DNA of 64,000 nucleotides from Halichondria panicea (Eukaryota > Porifera > Demospongiae > Suberitida > Halichondriidae): positions 6,292,319 through 6,356,318 of the forward strand of contig NC_087390.1 of the NCBI RefSeq assembly GCF_963675165.1. Direction: 5' to 3'. How positions within the stretch are numbered: position 1 is the stretch's first letter; every line of letters starts with the position of its first letter. Positions 59,188-64,000 of the stretch are shown one piece after another. The notes beneath the pieces are model-generated. The model searched no databases and had not been told where the DNA came from. It saw nothing but the letters and a program-made list of their open reading frames with translations. The translations under genes and the position numbers were made by a program.

Positions 59188-60038
59188 TCAGTTCAGTTCA
59201 GGAGGTTTCAAGTATAAGGACACTTGGTGACAGTCAGTGTGCAGACGGCACTGCATGTACAGGAATGTGTTGTGACCAGCACTAATGGGATAGGTAACTT
59301 CACATTCGCAGCAAATAGTGTTTCCACTCTTGTATGTACGAGGTTGACACAAGGTAGTTGGAACTGGACACATCACACACTATGCTGGATGTGAAGTACT
59401 GTGTGTCCTGTATGCATGGGATTGATATGGTTATGGTTGTACATGGATAACTTATGAGTCCTGAGAGGCAATGTTTATACTTACCCCAGGATTGATGATC
59501 AGTAAAAAACCAGTGTTGCAAGCGATCCAATCATTGCTTAATGATAACAACAGACAAGTCCTGGTCTCATTGGTACAGCCCCCATAGAGGTTAACTGTGC
59601 GGAGACATGCAGTCCAAATCTTGACGAAAATTGTTTTGTGCCAAAGTTGATGTCTGTACTAAGTGTTGTATGCTGGCTATCTGAGATTCTTTAGCAGTGT
59701 TTTTTTCCTCCAGCTGTTGAATCCTCGACAATAGATTCCCAGTGTCTCCACCGCTGACCAAAGGACTGTATAATGATGACAGCCACCAGACACACAACTA
59801 GAGCAATGACCAGAAATACAGTCATCAGTGCAATCACAACACATTTCCACCTCTCGATTTTAGTGGAGATTTGACCGGCTAGTTGGGAGTTGTTCTCAAC
59901 TTCAACGTGGTTAAGACGATTGATTGTCATGTAATGAGATTGTTGTTCCTGCATCTCGACGTGCTCGTACAACTCTTGTTCTTTGTTTGGCTGTGGTTTA
60001 ACCTGGCGACTTGTTTTAGCAGCTGGTTGACAACTCAT
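59188..60038 (-). pseudogene. Family II receptor pseudogene, copy psi-7
   Basis: The twin of psi-6 with the same frameshifts; exon 1 60038-59485, exon 2 59407-59188. It starts MSCQPAAKTSRQ. An additional 4-bp insertion lies in the stalk. The shared lesions show that the pseudogene was already broken when it duplicated. Confidence 0.85.
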
Positions 60039-60857
60039 CTTCTCAACTAATTGAGTCACATCACATAATAGCATTTTTTATGGTGCAGCAATGTGCGTAC
60101 ATGCATGTCTATAGCATTGATAGAAGGAGGTAAACAGTTCCTGCATGTTTGTTGTTTTAAAGTAAACCACATTTAATACAGTAAACACACATGCAATAAA
60201 CATAAAACAGACTTCATCTGCCATTAATTTAAGTTGCAGTAAGTTACTTAGTTATCACCGCTATTGTGTGCAGCACGCATGTATATACTGTAGTAATTTC
60301 TGTGCCTGCATGCATAGCTTATTGTATAAACAAGCAAGTGTATGCAGGGAAAATTGTGTGTTGGAGTTGAATGAGTGGTGGTTCTACAGGACGTCATATA
60401 ATGAACACTCATACATAATTATGTAAAGGGTAACAATTTGAAACTAAATCTATGCAGCTATATATAGCATGCATGCTAGAGCAAATATACATGTACTACC
60501 ATAACAGGACTAATAGTAGATTGTGAGACATTGTGAGACTAACTGATTAAGTCATTGTAATTACCTAATTAGATAGATCTAGAACTTTCCATGTAAGTAA
60601 TCTATAGTAATCTTAGTCAGTAATTTTTGTCAACACATGTGCGTTCTATCCTAAAAAGATATACTTGATCAAACTGAAGTTGATATTAAGGGGACAAGAT
60701 TTCAACAAGGACCACCTTTATCGAAGTATAGAGATATATAGTTAGACTCCGTTAGAGAGCTATAGACTATAATAGCTTATTTTATATATAGTATAGTCCA
60801 ACAAAGTAAGCACAAACAATTTAATAGGTGTAATAATTTATGTCATCAAATACAGTG

Positions 60858-60906
60858 GCGGATCCAGAGGGGGTTCTTTGGGTTCAATTGACCCCCCCTC
60901 TGAGAC
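60858..60906. mobile_element. Possible hAT-like terminus
   Basis: CAGTGGCGGATCCAGAGGGG preceded by TA resembles ends common to hAT-type elements in invertebrates. No partner end was identified. The rest of 60040-60850 shows only decayed receptor-flank sequence. Confidence 0.35.
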
Positions 60907-61014
60907 ATAAATGAGCGGGAGGCTTAAGCAACTAGTTAGCAAGGTGTTCCTTTAGTACTAGCTTTAACGTGCACTTCTCACTTATACCTTTAGTCCTTGT
61001 AAGTCCTGCTAAGC

Positions 61015-61132
61015 TTTGTTTCTGCACTTTTAGTGACTATTTATTTTCGCCTTCTTCGTACAGCTCTTCTTGTTTATTTGGCTATCTTATATTGTGGGGA
61101 ATTATTTTAGGAGCAGGTTGACGACTCATATT
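61015..61132 (-). pseudogene. Family II exon 1 relic (tail codons only)
   Basis: The complement of ATGAGTCGTCAACCTGCTCC and of the YEExVQ/NKQEE-like codons is still visible. The membrane part is absent. It is the distal end of the receptor array. Confidence 0.65.
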
Positions 61133-61549
61133 ATCTTCTCATCTAATTAGCCACGAGTCACATCGCGTAGAATATTATACGTCATAAGTACAAACTGATA
61201 ATGATTTATTGTTTTACTAGATATAGTGAAAATGAAAGTGTTAGTGATATTAAAGCGTTATATGCATGCAACGCTTCAAGGTGAAGGTGTATACATAATT
61301 ATAATAGATTCATTGGCTATATATTGTGTTAATTACTCAACAAAACACACACCACATTAGCAATAAGCATGCATAAACAGATAAGTGCATGCTGGTACTG
61401 TATAATTATGCCATAAAGTCCCTTAAGTTGTTGTATGACCATGAGTGTCTGTGATGTCATACCGCACACTTATTTTGGTCAGTTTTGTTAATCACACACA
61501 CACACACACAGTCACACACATGCTGCATAGGTAGGAGAGACAAATATAT

Positions 61550-61590
61550 TTCTGTTTCTCGGCAGGATCATGACAATGACTCCTTATTAA
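61550..61590 (+). pseudogene. Calaxin exon 4 acceptor remnant
   Basis: TTTCTGTTTCTCGGCAGGAT and CATGACAATGACTCC, then unrelated sequence. Only the first six codons survive. Confidence 0.65.
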
Positions 61591-61664
61591 GGTTAAACAG
61601 GAAAAGTTTAATTAACTGTTAATTTGACAATCATGTTCTGTTCAACACTCAACAAAAAACACTT

Positions 61665-61830
61665 GTTGCACAGTGAGTGGGCAGATCAAAGCAATCCAGT
61701 GCTCTGTATATGGCATGTTGCATCACTACCATAGCAACCATATATTGCACTGCATTATATGGCAATGCACTGGATTATATGCACTTGCACTGTGTGTAAA
61801 TGCAGTAGATTTCTGCAAGAGATATGCTTT
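61665..61830. repeat. Inverted copy of 36715-36860
   Basis: About 150 bp (GTGAGTGGGCAGATCAAAGC ... TGTAAATGCAGTAGATTTCT) is the reverse complement of the segment just before the calaxin exon copy at 36924. Both contain the CCATATATTGCACTG palindrome core. Confidence 0.8.
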
Positions 61831-61944
61831 TGGGACTTATATGTCCCACCCAATATAACTCATTTGGTACCTTTAGCACTATAATAGTAGGAAAAATACT
61901 ATGTAATTCAGCACAACTAATGAAATTCACTCAAAACACACACA

Positions 61945-62820
61945 CACATGATATTGCGATATTGCTGTGTACACACATTATCCCCTCCCCCCACACACAC
62001 ATACACATGATATTACTGTGTATGCACATTACCCCCCCCCCCCACACACACACACATGATATTACTGTGTATGCACATTGCCCCCCCCCCCCCACACACA
62101 CACACATGATATTACTGTGTATGCACATTACCCCTCCCCCCACACACACACACACACATGATATTACTGTGTATGCACATTACCCCCTCCCTCACACACA
62201 CACACATGATATTACTGTGTATGCACATTACCCCCCCCCCCCCACACACACACACATGATATTACTGTGTATGCACATTACCCCCCCCCCCACACACACA
62301 CATGATATTACTGTGTATGCACATTACCCCCCCCCCCACACACACACACATGATATTACTGTGTATGCACATTACCCCCCCCCACACACACACACACACA
62401 CACACATGATATTACTGTGTATGCACATTACCCCTCCCCCCACACACACACACACACATGATATTACTGTGTATGCACATTACCCCCTCCCTCACACACA
62501 CACACATGATATTACTGTGTATGCACATTACCCCCCCCCCCACACACACATGATATTACTGTGTATGCACATTACCCCCCCCCCACACACACACACATGA
62601 TATTACTGTGTATGCACATTACCCCCTCCCCCCCACACACATATGATATTACTGTGTATGCACATTACCCCCCCCCCCACACACACACACATGATATTAC
62701 TGTGTATGCACATTACCCCCCCCCCCCCACACACACACACACACACACATGATATTACTGTGTATGCACATTACCCCCCCCCCACACACACACACATGAT
62801 ATTACTGTGTACATATATTA
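61945..62820. repeat. Minisatellite, about 18 units of 43-59 bp
   Basis: The unit is (CA)n-TGATATTACTGTGTATGCACATTACC-(C)n. One or two related units occur in intron 1 of the complete calaxin gene (30960-31060), so the array is an expansion of intron sequence upstream of the second copy. Open frames through it (HDITVYAHYPPP) are not genes. Confidence 0.92.
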
Positions 62821-62837
62821 CCCCTCCCCCCACACAG

Positions 62838-63869
62838 TTTCTAAGGATGAGATTGAGCAGCTACTATACACGTATCGAGCCATCACTGGTGACCCCAACG
62901 GACGAATAGACAGAATCAAGTTCCGGGACCTACTACAAGACCACTTCCACATGAGTGATGACTTCTTTATGGATCGTGTGTTCCGTGCATTTGATAAGGA
63001 CAGTGATGGCTACCTCAGTCACGAGGAGTGGGTGGTTGGTATGATCACCTTCATCAAGGGAGATCTGGACAGTGACATTGAGTGTGAGGCATAGCCAGCC
63101 ATTATTGTAACTGGCTTTCCAGTATAGCTACCATGCAATGTAGATATTAATTTGCCACGTACTGATAACTCAACTAATTAGTCGGCCATTTCCTAGTGCC
63201 AATCGTTTGGTTGATAGAAACAATTCTTGATACTGAATTTTAATTTCAGTTATTCTGGGTGACAAAATTCTTATAGCTTTTTCCAACATTATTATAGCCA
63301 TATATTGTAGCCACAGATATTATACGTATAACTATTAGGCCCTCGTCATCCATTGCCCCTGTCCCTTTTATTAGATTGCTTTGGAGTGTACGACCTCAAC
63401 GATGACGGCTACATCAGTCGTGAGGAGATGTTTCAGATGCTCAAGAACACGATGCCCAAACAGTTGACAGAGGAGGACCCTGACGAGGGCATCAAGGAGA
63501 TAGTGGAGGGCATGGTCAAGAGAATGGTGAGACAGAGACTACCTTATATAAACGGGTACTAATTTTAGCGAATTTGTAATTAACGCTAAATTAAGTACGC
63601 GCTAATAATAAAACGCAAGTAAAAAATTATGAATCTCAAAATTTTTTTAAATGCACTTTTACATTACATTGTATATACACATGTATCTGTAAGTACATTT
63701 ACGACATCGTTCCGTTTCTCTGCAGGATCATGACAATGACTCAAAAGTGTCACTGGAGGATTTCAAGAAATCTATTGAGAACGAGCGACTGTTGATTGAA
63801 GCATTTGGACCTTGTTTACCAGACTCTACCTTGTTAGAGGACTTCTCAGCTAAAATATTCAATAGCTAG
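62838..63869 (+). CDS. CLXN: Calaxin, second copy (exons 2-4; exon 1 not found)
   Basis: Exons 62838-63083, 63375-63526 and 63726-63869 have exactly the lengths of the complete gene (246, 152, 144) and open frames, with all EF-hand loops kept ([36 protein letters not shown]). Changes are few (SKDEIEQ for SRDEIEQ; MIT for MTT; SDIE for SAIE). No counterpart of the 31-codon exon 1 is visible between 60 kb and the minisatellite, so the copy either uses an unrelated first exon or start, or is a 5'-truncated relic too young to decay. Intron 2 lacks the 890-bp insertion of copy 1. Confidence 0.8.
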
Positions 63870-64000
63870 TGGCCATTATTATTATAGTGCTTGATACTGC
63901 ATTACCTGTGATATAATTATATATATTATGAGTGCTATAATTGATTGGAGCTTAATGTCAGAGTAGATCTATAGTGTACTTAGAGTGATGTGTATTGAAG
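63870..64000. other. Window end, no feature
   Basis: 131 bp after the calaxin copy 2 stop; it resembles the 3' flank of copy 1 (TTATTATTATAGTGCTTGA). Nothing else is seen. Confidence 0.5.

Larger units (their letters stand above)
56160..60034. repeat. Recent tandem duplication, unit about 1955 bp
   Basis: About 56160-58110 and 58115-60065 align with very few differences (for example calaxin exon copies at 56869 and 58824, receptor relics at 57233 and 59188, offset 1955). A 4-bp ATGC insertion near 59607 is one of the few changes. Each unit holds one calaxin exon copy and one receptor relic, showing the unit of amplification directly. Confidence 0.92.

Noticed and set aside
61945..62820. CRISPR array or repeat-protein gene
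   Set aside because: The variable parts are only CA and C runs, not spacers. The long HDITVYAHYPPP frames depend on run lengths, and related units lie in a calaxin intron.

Overview
This is a eukaryotic, almost certainly metazoan, nuclear window: every conserved gene is split by short GT-AG (sometimes GC-AG) introns, and the window is rich in CA/TG microsatellites and small palindromic elements. Compact genes with 60-300 bp introns, animal genes such as spartin and calaxin, and large arrays of lineage-specific membrane proteins suggest an early-branching animal, most likely a sponge. That placement is inference.

Layout. Spartin (SPART, + strand, 10 exons) spans 489-18525. Its 13.4-kb intron 4 holds nine opposite-strand genes of a small type II membrane protein family ('family I', about 2.2-14.8 kb), and intron 6 holds another opposite-strand, single-exon coiled-coil membrane protein. 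PSMC5/Rpt6 (+, 10 exons) follows at 18.8-21.7 kb. On the minus strand come a CILP/FAM171-like transmembrane protein (21.9-24.7 kb) and two complete tandem copies of N-myristoyltransferase (25.2-27.6 and 27.9-30.5 kb). Calaxin (CLXN/EFCAB1, outer-dynein-arm EF-hand protein, +) starts head-to-head with the second NMT at 30.8 kb.

From 33.4 to 61 kb lies an array of 'family II' genes (minus strand): five intact two-exon genes, one with a stop codon at its exon 1 boundary, and many broken copies. Each encodes a tyrosine-motif cytoplasmic tail (YEHV-x8-YMTI, ITAM/ITIM-like), one membrane segment, a coiled-coil stalk and a Cys-rich C-terminal domain. Copies of the last calaxin exon sit between them on the plus strand, so the amplified unit was receptor gene plus calaxin terminal exon. 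A second calaxin copy (exons 2-4, intact, first exon not found) closes the window behind an expanded minisatellite.

Families I and II share the type II topology, one intron at the same place in the Cys-rich domain, and a closing V/I-T-R/K-C motif. I read them as one previously unnamed, rapidly duplicating receptor-like family with possible signalling tails. A role in recognition or immunity is a hypothesis from architecture and genomic behaviour only. The housekeeping genes around them appear unrelated in function. Exon boundaries were derived by hand from splice consensus, reading-frame continuity and remembered family sequence.
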